Shown here: positions 1 to 9,077 of the stretch, one piece after another | Layout of the letters: every line of letters starts with the position of its first letter | Numbering within the stretch: position 1 is the stretch's first letter | Assembly (NCBI GenBank): GCA_017442865.1 | Contig: JAFRXK010000067.1 | Span: forward strand, 1 to 64,000 | Direction: 5' to 3' | Source: Lachnospiraceae bacterium | GTDB taxonomy: Bacteria; Bacillota; Clostridia; Lachnospirales; Lachnospiraceae | DNA length: 64,000 bases | Translations under genes and position numbers: made by a program | Notes under the pieces: generated by a model | Databases searched by the model: none | The model's input: only the letters and a program-made list of their open reading frames with translations | What the model was told of the DNA's origin: nothing

Positions 1-66
1 ACGCTTACGGCTTTCGAAATTTCAAAAATTTTAGGAACAGGATACTTCTTGCCTCAAGGAAAGCTT

Positions 67-106
67 AAAAAGCACATTTATGGACCTGAGTCCACAAATG
101 CGCTTT
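67..106 (-). terminator. Rho-independent-type hairpin downstream of the GH5 lipoprotein gene
   Basis: A 17-bp stem (69-85 with 90-106, loop 86-89) is followed on the minus strand by a run of five T. Two positions that would be A-C mismatches in plus-strand RNA become G-U pairs in minus-strand RNA, so the structure belongs to minus-strand transcription. It lies about 145 nt past the GH5 stop codon. Confidence 0.5.
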
Positions 107-201
107 AAAAATTGGGTTACCCCCACTCTTGACAAAGAGCCTAAAAGATGCATGTCAGCCATGCACCTTATCATTATAACTGATATATATTTATATCATA
201 T

Positions 202-230
202 GTGCAAAGCTGCCGCAGGCAGCTTTGCAC
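202..230 (-). terminator. Perfect 13-bp inverted repeat just after the GH5 stop
   Basis: Arms 202-214 and 218-230 are perfectly complementary with a 3-nt loop, 20 nt beyond the GH5 stop codon. There is no clear T-run on either side, so it may be an mRNA 3' end stabiliser or a weak terminator with the hairpin at 67-106 as back-up. Confidence 0.4.
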
Positions 231-249
231 AATTAATCATTCTTTTTGA

Positions 250-1548
250 TTATTGCTTATTAAGCTTTACTTCAGATGTAAAGCAGTCTCTTATCGCATC
301 AAGCAGCAGCTTATTCTCAAAAGACTCTCCTGCCTTTGACCATTTCTCCTTTATAGTTTCAAATGAGTCATTTTCAATATCGGTTCTTAAATCCTTCTGG
401 TTGTAAAGACCCCAGTTGCCGTATGATTCCACCACCTTATATGTCCATGTTGTCCAGTTAATCTCATTGCCGGTAAGAAGCGCAAGGCCCTCCTTCCATG
501 CGTCCGGATTGTTCATGTAGCAGAACTCTCCCATGTAGCTTGGCACGTCATAATTTGCTGCCTTAATTGCATCAATTTTCTTCTTCATGTTGCTTATCTG
601 ACCGCCACCTTTGTTGTCATAGTCATCATATAAATAATTGTGATATTCGTACATGACATTTGTCCATCCGTACTGTGAAGGATCAGGAAGGTCTACAGGA
701 TCCCATGTTGCCTCCATAATAATCACATGGTCAGGGTCAATCGCACGAATTCTCTGATATGCCTTATCATATATATCCCAAAGCACCGCATGAAGTGTCT
801 CGTCAGGGAAAATTGTATTATAGCGGTATGTACAGTATGGTTCGTTTAATAAATCGTATCCGGCTACCGCAGGGTTACCCTTGTAATGTTCGGCAATCTT
901 TTCCCACAGCTTGTAGAAAAGCTCCTGATTATCCTTCGCTGTTTTTCCGAAGAAAAACTTTGACTCCATCTGCTTGTAGCTTCCGCCGTCCTTTCCTGAA
1001 TGATCCGAACCATTCTGTGAACCGTAGGCTCCGTGCATGTCTATGATTACATAAATACCTCTGTCAGATGCCTGCTTAACAAACCAGTCAAGCTTTTCAA
1101 ATGCGTTCTCGCGCATATTTCCCTCATCATCAGTAAAGTTCATGTACCAGAGCGGAACTCTTATGCAGTTGATGCCAAGGCTTTTACAGTTATCAAAATC
1201 CTTTTCTGTCCAGAAATTGTCTTCATAGCATTTTATAAGCTCTTCCGTCTTTTCATCTCCGAATCTGTCTTTGAGTTTTGCAATCATGGTTGTCTGGTCA
1301 ACAACGTATGTAGTTGCAAGCGTCGTACACATCCAGAATTCCTGAACAAACCATCCTCCGCTATTTGTACCTCTAAGGAGCACTGCCTCACCCTCACCGG
1401 ACTTTTTGCAAAGATATTTTCCCGATGCCTTCAGAAAATCACTTTCCGAAAGACCTGCATTTTTCTGACTGCCACCCGAAACGCTACAGCCTGCACATCC
1501 GATAACCATGCATACAACAGCCAAAACACTTATGATTCTTTTAAACAC
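250..1548 (-). CDS. GH5 family glycanase, predicted lipoprotein
   Basis: Glycoside hydrolase family 5 enzyme of 432 aa, a retaining endo- or exo-glucanase. The general acid/base Glu lies in the motif GYDLLNEP (about residue 236) and the nucleophile Glu in YMGEFC (about residue 341). The stretch DMHGAYGSQNGSDHSG resembles exo-beta-1,3-glucanase-type GH5 proteins, but substrate cannot be settled from sequence. I place the start at GTG 1548 because GGAGG (1556-1560) sits 7 nt upstream; an in-frame TTG at 1572 has no ribosome binding site. The N-terminus then reads as a signal peptide with lipobox VIGC, implying a lipid-anchored enzyme on the outer face of the membrane. It has no carbohydrate-binding module. 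It is a close paralogue of the catalytic domain of the next gene (1920-4916) and is transcribed separately from a similar promoter. Confidence 0.9.
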   Translation of the reverse strand: MFKRIISVLAVVCMVIGCAGCSVSGGSQKNAGLSESDFLKASGKYLCKKSGEGEAVLLRGTNSGGWFVQEFWMCTTLATTYVVDQTTMIAKLKDRFGDEKTEELIKCYEDNFWTEKDFDNCKSLGINCIRVPLWYMNFTDDEGNMRENAFEKLDWFVKQASDRGIYVIIDMHGAYGSQNGSDHSGKDGGSYKQMESKFFFGKTAKDNQELFYKLWEKIAEHYKGNPAVAGYDLLNEPYCTYRYNTIFPDETLHAVLWDIYDKAYQRIRAIDPDHVIIMEATWDPVDLPDPSQYGWTNVMYEYHNYLYDDYDNKGGGQISNMKKKIDAIKAANYDVPSYMGEFCYMNNPDAWKEGLALLTGNEINWTTWTYKVVESYGNWGLYNQKDLRTDIENDSFETIKEKWSKAGESFENKLLLDAIRDCFTSEVKLNKQ

Positions 1549-1680
1549 GACCCTACCTCCGTTAATATCCAAATCTTTATATCATCAAAAAATATACACT
1601 TATAATGCAGATATGCTTTACTTCGTATCGCATGTTCCCTGTAAACATATAATTATGATGACGTTTATATTTCTATAAAA

Positions 1681-1709
1681 ATGGTATCACTAAATTCGCT
1701 TCATGTCAA
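1681..1709 (-). promoter_or_regulatory. SigA-type promoter of the GH5 lipoprotein gene
   Basis: On the minus strand TTGACA (1709-1704), a 17-nt spacer and TACCAT (1686-1681) preceded by TGA form a plausible extended promoter, giving a leader of about 125 nt. The rest of the gap 1549-1919 holds only AT-rich sequence and a weak hairpin at 1885-1899 (gcagc/gctgc) after the larger GH5 gene; no other gene is seen there. Confidence 0.55.
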
Positions 1710-1919
1710 TAAAACGTTTTTATCTGATATTTTTTTTCAGGCAGCTGTCAATATAAAATGATTAATTAAATCTACTATAAAGCAGCTGCCCGAAATATCT
1801 CAAATCTTCTCCCTTTTATCTGTCATGCATAGCGCCTGACAGTCAGCAAAATGATAATCAGCAAAACAATATCTCTTTTGCCATGCAGCGTAAAGCTGCC
1901 GCAAATTACAATTGAATAT

Positions 1920-4916
1920 TTAGCTGTTTACTGCATTATAAACTGCATTAAAGCTTGTATAATATGCTCCGCCCACTCTGTTCTGTGAAGCAGTCTCTGT
2001 ATAGTAATATGTCTGCAGGTTGTTGTTTGCATCGTAATATGTAATATACATTCTTGCTGCAATATTGCTTCCGTAGCTCTTTGCACCGATGCCTACAACT
2101 ACTGCCGAATAAAGGCTGTAGCCGTTGTAATCCGTGTAAGTATTTACTGCCGGACATACTGCCATGCCTGATGCAACATTTGCCGCATTTACATCCTTAA
2201 CAAGCATGTTTGTATCAGAAAGTCTCTTTGCAAGTGAAAGCACGAAGCCATAGCCTACGCCCTTGTCAGCTGCCGAATCAGGCTTAAGGCTGTTGTTTGC
2301 GCTATTTAATGCCTGAATACTGTTTACAATATTATTGCTAATTCTTGCAATGAATCTTACGCCGGCTGTATGGTCTGCATCTGCTGCCCTGTACTGCGCA
2401 CCGATTAAATCAAAGCCTGAAACGCTTGATGCAGCTGCTGTAGAATCTGATGAGTCTCTTGATACATTTCCAATCTTAAGCCAGCCTGCGTACAATGTTG
2501 TGTCCGCGCTTACTGTTGCATTTAAGTTGTAAGCCTTTGCTGCCGTATTTGCATTTACACTGTTTACATTGCCTATGTTCTCTGTGAACCAGCCAAGGAA
2601 TATATATCCGTCTCTTGCAGGAGCAGCAGGAACAGTTGCGCTTAAGCTGCTGCCTATTGCTGCTGTACTGCTTGAATATGTGCTTCCATTGCTCATATAT
2701 GTTACACTTGCTGTCGTAGGCTCTACAACTACAGGACCTGCATATACTACCTCGATGTAGTCAATGTTTGCCCATGTGTTGATATCATTGATTGTTCCTG
2801 AAATCCAGATTGTATTTGTACCGGCATTAAGCTCGACCTCAACAGTCTTTGAATGCATTACATTCCAGCTGCCATCACCTAATCTAGGAAGGCTGATCTG
2901 CTGGTTTGCGCCGCCGTTGACCTTCATAAGGATTGTCTTGTCATCATCGCCATTGTATGCAATCTTAACAGTATATCTGCCTGCCTGAGCAGCATTTACG
3001 TTGTTAAAGTTTACATACTTGATATTTGACCAGTCTGCCGCAACGTTTGCAAGTGTTGTTGATGAGTTCATGCCGCCTGCGCCGTAGCCGCCTGAGAAGA
3101 AGCTCTGAGCCTCTCTTATGCCGCCATAAATCGTGTAGTCCTCGGCCTCATAGATAACTCCATCCTCTGAATCAACTCTTGAACTATCCTTTATAACTTC
3201 AATATAATCGATATTCGCCCATGTGTTAATGTTGTTGATTGTACCTGATACCCAGATTGTATTTGAACCCTGGTTTAAGTCAATGTCAATCTCTGCGGTA
3301 TACATCACATTCCATGTTCCGTCGCCCTGTCTCGGAAGGCTTACCTGAATGTTCTCTCCACCGTTAACCTTTACAAGAATAGTCTTGTCGTCGTCGCCAT
3401 TGTAAGCGATTCGTAATGTGTGCTTTCCGGTGTAATCTGCGTTTATGTTTGTAAACTGTACGCTCTTGATATTTGACCAGTCTGCCGCAACATTTGCAAG
3501 TGCTGTTGACGAATTCATGCTTCCTGCAGCGTAGCCGCCTGAATAGAAGCTCTGAGCCTCTGTTGCTCCGCCGCCTGTAATCGTATAATTCTCAGCCTCG
3601 TATCTTGTACCTTTTTCAGGAAGATTTACTGCTGATGTGAAATAACTCCTTACAGCATTTACAAGTGATGAATTAGCTGATGAAGAACCTGCATTTGACC
3701 ACTTTCTGTATATCTCATTGTATGAATCAGTTTCAACATTCACGCTTTCAACATCCTGATTAAAAAGTCCCCAGTTGCCATATTCAGAAACTACCTTGTA
3801 GGTCCAGGTCGTCCAGTTAATGTTGTTGTCGTTTAAAAGCTTTAAGCCCTGCTGCCATGCGCTTGTATTGTTCATATAACAGAACTCACCCATGTAGCTA
3901 GGAACATCATAGTTTGCAGTCTTGATAGCATTTATCTTCTTCTGCATATTTGAAACCTGTCCGCCGTTTGCATTATCATAATCATCATATAAGTAGTTAT
4001 GGTACTCATACATAATGTTTGTCCAGCCATACTGTGACGGATTCGGAAGGTCAACAGGGTCCCATGTTGCCTCCATGATAATCACATGGTCAGGGTCCTT
4101 TGCACGAATCCTGTCATATGCATTGTCGTAAATGCCCCATAATAATTCGTGAAGATAGCTGTCTGTATATTCTGTATTGTAACGATATGTACAATAAGGC
4201 TCGTTTAAAAGGTCATAGCCGGCTACTGCAGGGTTTCCTGCATAATGCTCAGCAATCTTCTCCCAAAGTGTGTAATAAAGCTGCTGGTTGGCTGCTGCAT
4301 TGCTTCCAAAGAAGAACTGTGAAGCGCCCTGCTTATTGTTTCCGCCGTCGATACCTGAATGGTCTGAACCATTCTGTGAACCCGGAGCACCGTGCATGTC
4401 AATAATAACATACATGCCTCTCTGTGCTGCCTGATTTACGAACCAGTCGATTTTATCGAATGTATTCGGAAGGAGGTTTCCGTTTGCATCTACGAGATTT
4501 CTATACCAGATAGGGAGTCTGATACAGTTCATTCCGAGTGATGCACAGTTATTAAAATCGTTTTCAGTCCAATAACTGTCTTCATATAACTTGATCAAAG
4601 TATTAGCGGCTGTTGCGCCGAATCTGCTTGTAAGTGTGTTGATAATGCCCATCTGGTCATTCACATTTGTACTGTTGTTCGTAGGGCACATCCAAAATTC
4701 CTGTACAAAAAGTCCGCCTGCATTTGTACCCCTCAAAAAAACAGGATCTCCATTGCCGTAATCATTATAAAGGTACTTTCCCGAAGCCTTTATAAAATCA
4801 CTCTGTGTAATAGCATCTGCTGCCTTTGCGACCTTTGCCGAATTGGTGAAAATGCCGCTAAAAAGACCCATAACCATACATAAAACCATTAAAATGCTGA
4901 TACTTTTCCTTTTCAT
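1920..4916 (-). CDS. Large secreted multi-domain GH5 glycanase with two CBM6/35-like modules
   Basis: 998 aa. Order seen: Sec signal peptide (1-33), GH5 catalytic domain (about 35-430; acid/base E239 in LLNEP, nucleophile E344 in YMGEFC), two nearly identical beta-sandwich modules of CBM6/CBM35 type (about 439-575 and 589-724, each opening YEAE(N/D)YTI), an InlB/Listeria-Bacteroides-repeat-like segment (about 733-812, ending LYAGW), and a C-terminal domain of about 160 residues (835-998) that I do not recognise. No LPXTG or SLH anchor is visible, so the terminal domains may mediate surface attachment. The catalytic domain is highly similar to the neighbouring GH5 lipoprotein, indicating tandem gene duplication with later gain or loss of modules. 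It likely attacks beta-glucan in plant cell-wall or cereal polysaccharide. Start ATG 4916 has GGAAG upstream. Confidence 0.9.
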   Translation of the reverse strand: MKRKSISILMVLCMVMGLFSGIFTNSAKVAKAADAITQSDFIKASGKYLYNDYGNGDPVFLRGTNAGGLFVQEFWMCPTNNSTNVNDQMGIINTLTSRFGATAANTLIKLYEDSYWTENDFNNCASLGMNCIRLPIWYRNLVDANGNLLPNTFDKIDWFVNQAAQRGMYVIIDMHGAPGSQNGSDHSGIDGGNNKQGASQFFFGSNAAANQQLYYTLWEKIAEHYAGNPAVAGYDLLNEPYCTYRYNTEYTDSYLHELLWGIYDNAYDRIRAKDPDHVIIMEATWDPVDLPNPSQYGWTNIMYEYHNYLYDDYDNANGGQVSNMQKKINAIKTANYDVPSYMGEFCYMNNTSAWQQGLKLLNDNNINWTTWTYKVVSEYGNWGLFNQDVESVNVETDSYNEIYRKWSNAGSSSANSSLVNAVRSYFTSAVNLPEKGTRYEAENYTITGGGATEAQSFYSGGYAAGSMNSSTALANVAADWSNIKSVQFTNINADYTGKHTLRIAYNGDDDKTILVKVNGGENIQVSLPRQGDGTWNVMYTAEIDIDLNQGSNTIWVSGTINNINTWANIDYIEVIKDSSRVDSEDGVIYEAEDYTIYGGIREAQSFFSGGYGAGGMNSSTTLANVAADWSNIKYVNFNNVNAAQAGRYTVKIAYNGDDDKTILMKVNGGANQQISLPRLGDGSWNVMHSKTVEVELNAGTNTIWISGTINDINTWANIDYIEVVYAGPVVVEPTTASVTYMSNGSTYSSSTAAIGSSLSATVPAAPARDGYIFLGWFTENIGNVNSVNANTAAKAYNLNATVSADTTLYAGWLKIGNVSRDSSDSTAAASSVSGFDLIGAQYRAADADHTAGVRFIARISNNIVNSIQALNSANNSLKPDSAADKGVGYGFVLSLAKRLSDTNMLVKDVNAANVASGMAVCPAVNTYTDYNGYSLYSAVVVGIGAKSYGSNIAARMYITYYDANNNLQTYYYTETASQNRVGGAYYTSFNAVYNAVNS
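2745..3602 (-). repeat. Tandem duplication of the carbohydrate-binding module
   Basis: Two in-frame copies of about 410 nt (3192-3602 and 2745-3152) encode modules sharing long identical blocks such as NVAADWSNIK, IAYNGDDDKTIL and INTWANIDYIEV. They are separated by a short linker. Confidence 0.85.
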
Positions 4917-4964
4917 ATCTTCTTCCTTTCTGCAAAATTGCTTAAAAAAACTTATAACACCTGT

Positions 4965-4993
4965 AAGGTATCATTTTTATTCACAAATGTCAA
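4965..4993 (-). promoter_or_regulatory. Promoter of the large GH5 gene
   Basis: TTGACA (4993-4988), 17-nt spacer, TACCTT (4970-4965) preceded by TGA. Nearly the same design as the promoter at 1681-1709, suggesting co-regulation of the paralogues. Confidence 0.55.
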
Positions 4994-5013
4994 TAATGCA
5001 ATTTAACTAATCT

Positions 5014-5058
5014 TTAAAAAAGTTTCTGGGCGGGGAGCAAAATTGCTCCCCGCCCAGA
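5014..5058 (-). terminator. Strong terminator of the Gld-type ABC operon
   Basis: Perfect 16-bp GC-rich inverted repeat (5025-5040 with 5043-5058) followed on the minus strand by a run of six T around 5014-5019. It lies 43 nt beyond the stop of the DUF4340 gene. Confidence 0.85.
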
Positions 5059-5100
5059 AATATTTTAACTATTATTATAACTTTATTGATTTAGTGTAAG

Positions 5101-5652
5101 CTATTGTGTGGATTCTGAAGATTCTTCTATCGAAAGCTCGTCTGCCGTTTTACCAAAATATGTGCTTACAGTTGCATCTATCGTATAGATTTTGTTTTCG
5201 TCATCTATGCGGGCATAATACTTACTGTTAATATTCTTGTCACCTACCGTAAGCTTATGCTTAACGCCGTCCTTTGTTTCAAAAGCGATTGTCTTATACG
5301 GCTTTTCAAGGCCATACTCCGCATATCCGTCCTTTGATGCCTCCAGCACTCTTTCCGACTTAAACCCTGCAAGTATTGAGAGCATACTTTTTATCGTATC
5401 CTGGTCAAGCTTTACATCAGGATTTGCATCATAATGCCACTCGCCGCTAACCAGCGAATATCCATAAACCTCTTCTTCAACATTATATGAAAATGCAGTA
5501 ACATCCTCAGCAGACATACCATCATATAATGCTATTGATTTATCTTCTTCCTCTTTTTCGAAATTAATGTGAGAAACCGCCACATAACCGGCTATACATA
5601 AAAGCATAACCGCAACTAATACTAACAATGTTTTAATCTTTTTCTTTCCCAT
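5101..5652 (-). CDS. DUF4340 domain membrane-anchored protein
   Basis: 183 aa with one N-terminal transmembrane helix (about 7-27) and an extracytoplasmic domain matching the DUF4340 pattern, which in many Firmicutes and other bacteria follows GldF/GldG-type ABC genes. The stretch YGLEKPYKTIAFETKDG followed by KLTVGDKN is typical of that family. Last gene of a four-gene operon, 45 nt after the GldG-like gene, and directly followed by a strong terminator. Its biochemical role is unknown; by context it is an accessory subunit of the ABC exporter. Start ATG 5652 has GGAG 7 nt upstream. Confidence 0.8.
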   Translation of the reverse strand: MGKKKIKTLLVLVAVMLLCIAGYVAVSHINFEKEEEDKSIALYDGMSAEDVTAFSYNVEEEVYGYSLVSGEWHYDANPDVKLDQDTIKSMLSILAGFKSERVLEASKDGYAEYGLEKPYKTIAFETKDGVKHKLTVGDKNINSKYYARIDDENKIYTIDATVSTYFGKTADELSIEESSESTQ

Positions 5653-5697
5653 AATAAGACTCCAATCCTGCCCTCATTATGCTTCCGGCAGCATAAA

Positions 5698-7209
5698 TTA
5701 TTTCTTACGTCTTATATACCAGACAACCGCACCTGTAATTACCAGCAGCAGCGGAATGATATACTGTGTAACAGCCTTAATAATTCCTGCCTTAAAGTTA
5801 TCAACCATAATCTGCTCAGGCTCAAGGCTTTTAACCGGAATTGATACAGAGCTTTCATTTCCCACAGTAAGTGCAAGGGCATTTGCAAAAAGCTCTGAAT
5901 TTGCCCCGCTTACATATGCATCAATACTCGGGTCAAGCATAAACGCTGAAGTAAAATATATAAGCTTTGATGAATTTGCGCTGTTGGTAACTCCTACAGC
6001 AATATCAAAAGGTCCATTTATATCGTCAGGAACCTGTGTCATTGTGCCTGAGCCTGCATCCACCTTTGAAAATGAATCATCTGATGTGCTTAAAATTGCT
6101 GTTACATTCAAATCCTCCGGCTTATTATCAAGCGTCTTTATTCCGCTGGAATAAGGTGCAAGAATATATCTGCCGTTTGTAAATAAGCTGCCTGCAATAT
6201 CCGTACTGTTTACCTTCGGAAGCAGATACATTTGGTTTGAATAATAATTTGATGAGCTGTTCTCAATAATAATACCTTTAACAGGCTCAATTCCAAACTC
6301 GGCAATTACTGATGTAAGGTTTGGCAGCTTTCCCTTTATATCAGGCTGACTCTCACCATTGTAAATTGTAAGTATTACAAGCTTTCCGCCGTTTGCAATA
6401 TATTCCTTAAGCATGCTGCTTTCGTCTGCTGAAATATCCGAAAGCGGGGCGTTAATGATAACCGCTGCGCAATCCTCGGGTATTTTACCGTCTGCAATAA
6501 GTGATAGTGTTTTTAATTCAATGTTCTCTTTGTCAACGAATTCTTTTACACCTATATCTGCAAGTGCTGTCTCGCCGTGTCCTGTAAGCTCATATGCCAC
6601 AGGAAGGCTCTCCGCCGAAACATATGCAAGCGCGCTTGTTATTCTGCCCTCACCATCAAAGCCTGTTACTGTGGTTGTAGGCTGTCCGGTCTGCTGTGAA
6701 ACGCTTGTATCCACCTCGAACATTTCAGAATAATTTATAACCTTGCTCTTGTCACCGCTCACAACAATTACACTATTCTGGCTGAGCGAGCTGTCAGTGT
6801 ATTCTGATGCAAATGTAGGATATGCCACAGGATCGATTTTCTCTACCTTTATATGCTTTGAAGTACCCTCATACTGGCTTAAAAGGCCTTCAATATATAC
6901 ATTTTCCGCACCATTCTCAACAAGATAGTAAAGCGTAACGTCATCCTTTACCCTGTCAGCAATCTCAATTGATTTTTCACTGAGAGTAAAATAATTATTT
7001 TTTGAAATGTCAAGCTCCGTATATGAAGCCGGAAGCCTGTGTACTATTAAATTAATCGCCGCAACGATTGCAATCACGATAAGTGTCACAATAATACTGT
7101 ACGCACCGTTCTTTACAAGCTTGCTCTTTTCTCCCCTGCTCTTTTTTGCAGAAGCACTTGTCTTTTCTTTTTTTGCAGCAAGCTGCTCTTCATAGCTTAA
7201 TTTACTCAT
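5698..7209 (-). CDS. GldG-like ABC transporter auxiliary protein
   Basis: 503 aa. An N-terminal cytoplasmic segment rich in Lys/Ala/Ser is followed by a transmembrane helix (about 36-58), a large extracytoplasmic domain of the ABC-transporter auxiliary (GldG, PF09822-like) type and a C-terminal helix just before the final RRKK. The region YELTGHGE is the conserved glycine-rich segment of the family. In Bacteroidota GldG works with GldA and GldF for gliding; in Clostridia the same trio is present without gliding motility and its cargo is not known. It follows the permease gene by 10 nt and precedes DUF4340. Start ATG 7209 with GGAGG 7 nt upstream. Confidence 0.85.
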   Translation of the reverse strand: MSKLSYEEQLAAKKEKTSASAKKSRGEKSKLVKNGAYSIIVTLIVIAIVAAINLIVHRLPASYTELDISKNNYFTLSEKSIEIADRVKDDVTLYYLVENGAENVYIEGLLSQYEGTSKHIKVEKIDPVAYPTFASEYTDSSLSQNSVIVVSGDKSKVINYSEMFEVDTSVSQQTGQPTTTVTGFDGEGRITSALAYVSAESLPVAYELTGHGETALADIGVKEFVDKENIELKTLSLIADGKIPEDCAAVIINAPLSDISADESSMLKEYIANGGKLVILTIYNGESQPDIKGKLPNLTSVIAEFGIEPVKGIIIENSSSNYYSNQMYLLPKVNSTDIAGSLFTNGRYILAPYSSGIKTLDNKPEDLNVTAILSTSDDSFSKVDAGSGTMTQVPDDINGPFDIAVGVTNSANSSKLIYFTSAFMLDPSIDAYVSGANSELFANALALTVGNESSVSIPVKSLEPEQIMVDNFKAGIIKAVTQYIIPLLLVITGAVVWYIRRKK

Positions 7210-7219
7210 AACACACCTC

Positions 7220-8083
7220 CTAGCTCCAGCGTCTCTTCTGCAGCATCTGAACAGTCAGAGTAAAGCAGATTACGATTATGGAAATGTAATAAATTAATGC
7301 CTTTATATCAAATATACCGTTAAGGAAATTTGCAAATCCGCTGGTAATATCAAATGCATTCAACAGATACGAAATGCTTCCCTCCAGCTTTACAGGCTTT
7401 AACATATAAATTATCAGGAGCGCTGTCTCAGCAATAATTCCAACTATGCCCGCTATATATGCGTTTGATGTCATATAATATATTATCGCCACAATGGCTA
7501 TTATCACAATGGTGTAGCCTATAACCGAGCTTATTGCCGTCTTTGGAATAAATGAGGCAAGTGTCTGCTCCATATACATGAAGAAGAACACAACAAGCGA
7601 AATAAATGCCGCAATAACAACGCTGTCCGTAAGCGATGAAATAAACATTCCTATTGCAATAAACGCACAGCCGATAAGGAAATATGCAAGTATGCTGCTG
7701 TAGGTCATCTTATAAGGTATGCTGCCGAAGCGTCCCATTATAAGCGGGTATACGCAGTAAAGCAGCACCGGTATTGCAAATACGGTTACAACTGCAAGAT
7801 ATTTACCCAAAACAATCCTTGTAATTGTTACCGGCGATGTGAGCAAAAGCTGGTCTGTTTTCTGCTTTTTCTCGTCAGCAATCATTCTCATGGTTACAAG
7901 CGGTATCGTAAACATAAATAAAAAGCTTATGTATGAAAGAGTATATCCGAAATACGGGGAACCCCCCTGAATATTTATATTATTAAAGTATATTCCGGCA
8001 AAAAGAAGATTGACCGCCATGAATACATATCCGAACATGGAAGTCATGTATGATTTTAATTCACGCTTATATATGGCAAACAT
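7220..8083 (-). CDS. ABC-2 type permease (GldF-like)
   Basis: 287 aa, six or more transmembrane helices. The sequence MRMIADEKKQKTDQLLLTSP is the hallmark of the GldF/NosY-like ABC-2 permeases. It is the membrane subunit for the upstream ATPase; its ATG overlaps the ATPase stop by one base (TAATG), indicating translational coupling. AGGAGG lies just upstream inside the ATPase gene. Confidence 0.87.
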   Translation of the reverse strand: MFAIYKRELKSYMTSMFGYVFMAVNLLFAGIYFNNINIQGGSPYFGYTLSYISFLFMFTIPLVTMRMIADEKKQKTDQLLLTSPVTITRIVLGKYLAVVTVFAIPVLLYCVYPLIMGRFGSIPYKMTYSSILAYFLIGCAFIAIGMFISSLTDSVVIAAFISLVVFFFMYMEQTLASFIPKTAISSVIGYTIVIIAIVAIIYYMTSNAYIAGIVGIIAETALLIIYMLKPVKLEGSISYLLNAFDITSGFANFLNGIFDIKALIYYISIIVICFTLTVQMLQKRRWS

Positions 8084-9051
8084 TATTCTTCTTCCTCCTC
8101 TATATTGTCCTCGACTGAATCCCTCTGCGTAAGCTCAAGGAATACATCCTCTAACGACATCTTCTTAAACTGAAGCTTCATAATAGGACAGTTATTCTTT
8201 GCACAGGCGTAAAAAATGCTTTCCCTTAAGTCTTCTCCCGCCTCAGGCTTGATTGTAACATCCAGCGCATCCTTAAGCTCTGAAATCCTGTAGCTGACTT
8301 CCTTTATGCCCTCAATATCATACAATGCGCTCTTTAACTGCTCCGGTGTGCATGCAACCGTCACTTCAAGCACATTGTCGCCCGCAAACTCGCGGCTTAA
8401 ATTATCAGGAGTATCACAGGCAACCAGCTTTCCCTTTGAAATAATAAGTATATGGTCGCATACTGCGCTGATTTCCTGCATAATATGCGAGCTGAGTATA
8501 ATGGTATGATTCTTTGAAAGCTTTCTTATAAGGTCCCTGATTTCAATAATCTGCTTAGGGTCAAGACCTACCGTAGGCTCGTCCAGTATAAGCACCTCAG
8601 GATATCCGACAATCGCCTGCGCTATGCCTACTCTCTGTCTGTAGCCCTTTGAAAGATTCTTAATCAGTCTGTCCTGAACGTTCGATATCTTTGTAAGCTC
8701 CATAATATCCTGTACCATCTTTTTTTTCTCTGATTTTTTTACCTGCTTTAAATCTGCCGCAAAATTCAGATATTCCTTTACTGTCATCTCAGGATAAAGC
8801 GGCGGTATTTCAGGAAGATATCCTATGCTTTTTTTTGCCTTCTCCGGCTCCTCAAATATGTCGTGTCCGTCAATCACTACCGTTCCCTCTGACGAGGAAA
8901 GATATCCGGTAATAATATTCATGGTCGTACTTTTTCCTGCACCATTAGGTCCCAGGAAGCCATAAACCTGTCCCTTTTCAACGGTAAAGCTTAAGTTGTC
9001 GACAGCAACATTGTCGCCATACCTTTTAACCAAATTTTTTACTTCAATCAA
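8083..9051 (-). CDS. ABC transporter ATP-binding protein (GldA/CcmA-like)
   Basis: 322 aa cytoplasmic ATPase. Walker A GPNGAGKST, signature LSKGYRQRVGIAQA, Walker B VLILDEPTVGLDP and the switch His in LSSHIMQE are all present, with an extra C-terminal domain of about 100 residues ending in an acidic tail. A longer reading frame begins at 9105, but GGGAGG at 9060-9065 sits 7-8 nt upstream of TTG 9051, giving an N-terminus MIEVKNLVKRYG that fits the family. First gene of a four-gene operon with GldF-like, GldG-like and DUF4340 proteins. Confidence 0.9.
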   Translation of the reverse strand: MIEVKNLVKRYGDNVAVDNLSFTVEKGQVYGFLGPNGAGKSTTMNIITGYLSSSEGTVVIDGHDIFEEPEKAKKSIGYLPEIPPLYPEMTVKEYLNFAADLKQVKKSEKKKMVQDIMELTKISNVQDRLIKNLSKGYRQRVGIAQAIVGYPEVLILDEPTVGLDPKQIIEIRDLIRKLSKNHTIILSSHIMQEISAVCDHILIISKGKLVACDTPDNLSREFAGDNVLEVTVACTPEQLKSALYDIEGIKEVSYRISELKDALDVTIKPEAGEDLRESIFYACAKNNCPIMKLQFKKMSLEDVFLELTQRDSVEDNIEEEEE

Positions 9052-9077
9052 AACAAAGCCTCCCTTAACACATATTA

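Noticed and set aside
1-108. Plus-strand frame open from the left edge to a stop at 106-108
   Set aside because: 36 codons with no recognisable protein pattern; it overlaps a hairpin whose pairing favours minus-strand RNA, and could be chance.
1033-1605. 190-codon plus-strand frame opposite the GH5 lipoprotein
   Set aside because: Shadow of a clear GH5 coding frame; no ribosome binding site and no protein-like pattern.
1738-1791. caggcagctg...cagctgcc inverted repeat as a terminator
   Set aside because: Loop of about 35 nt and no T-run after the stem on either strand.
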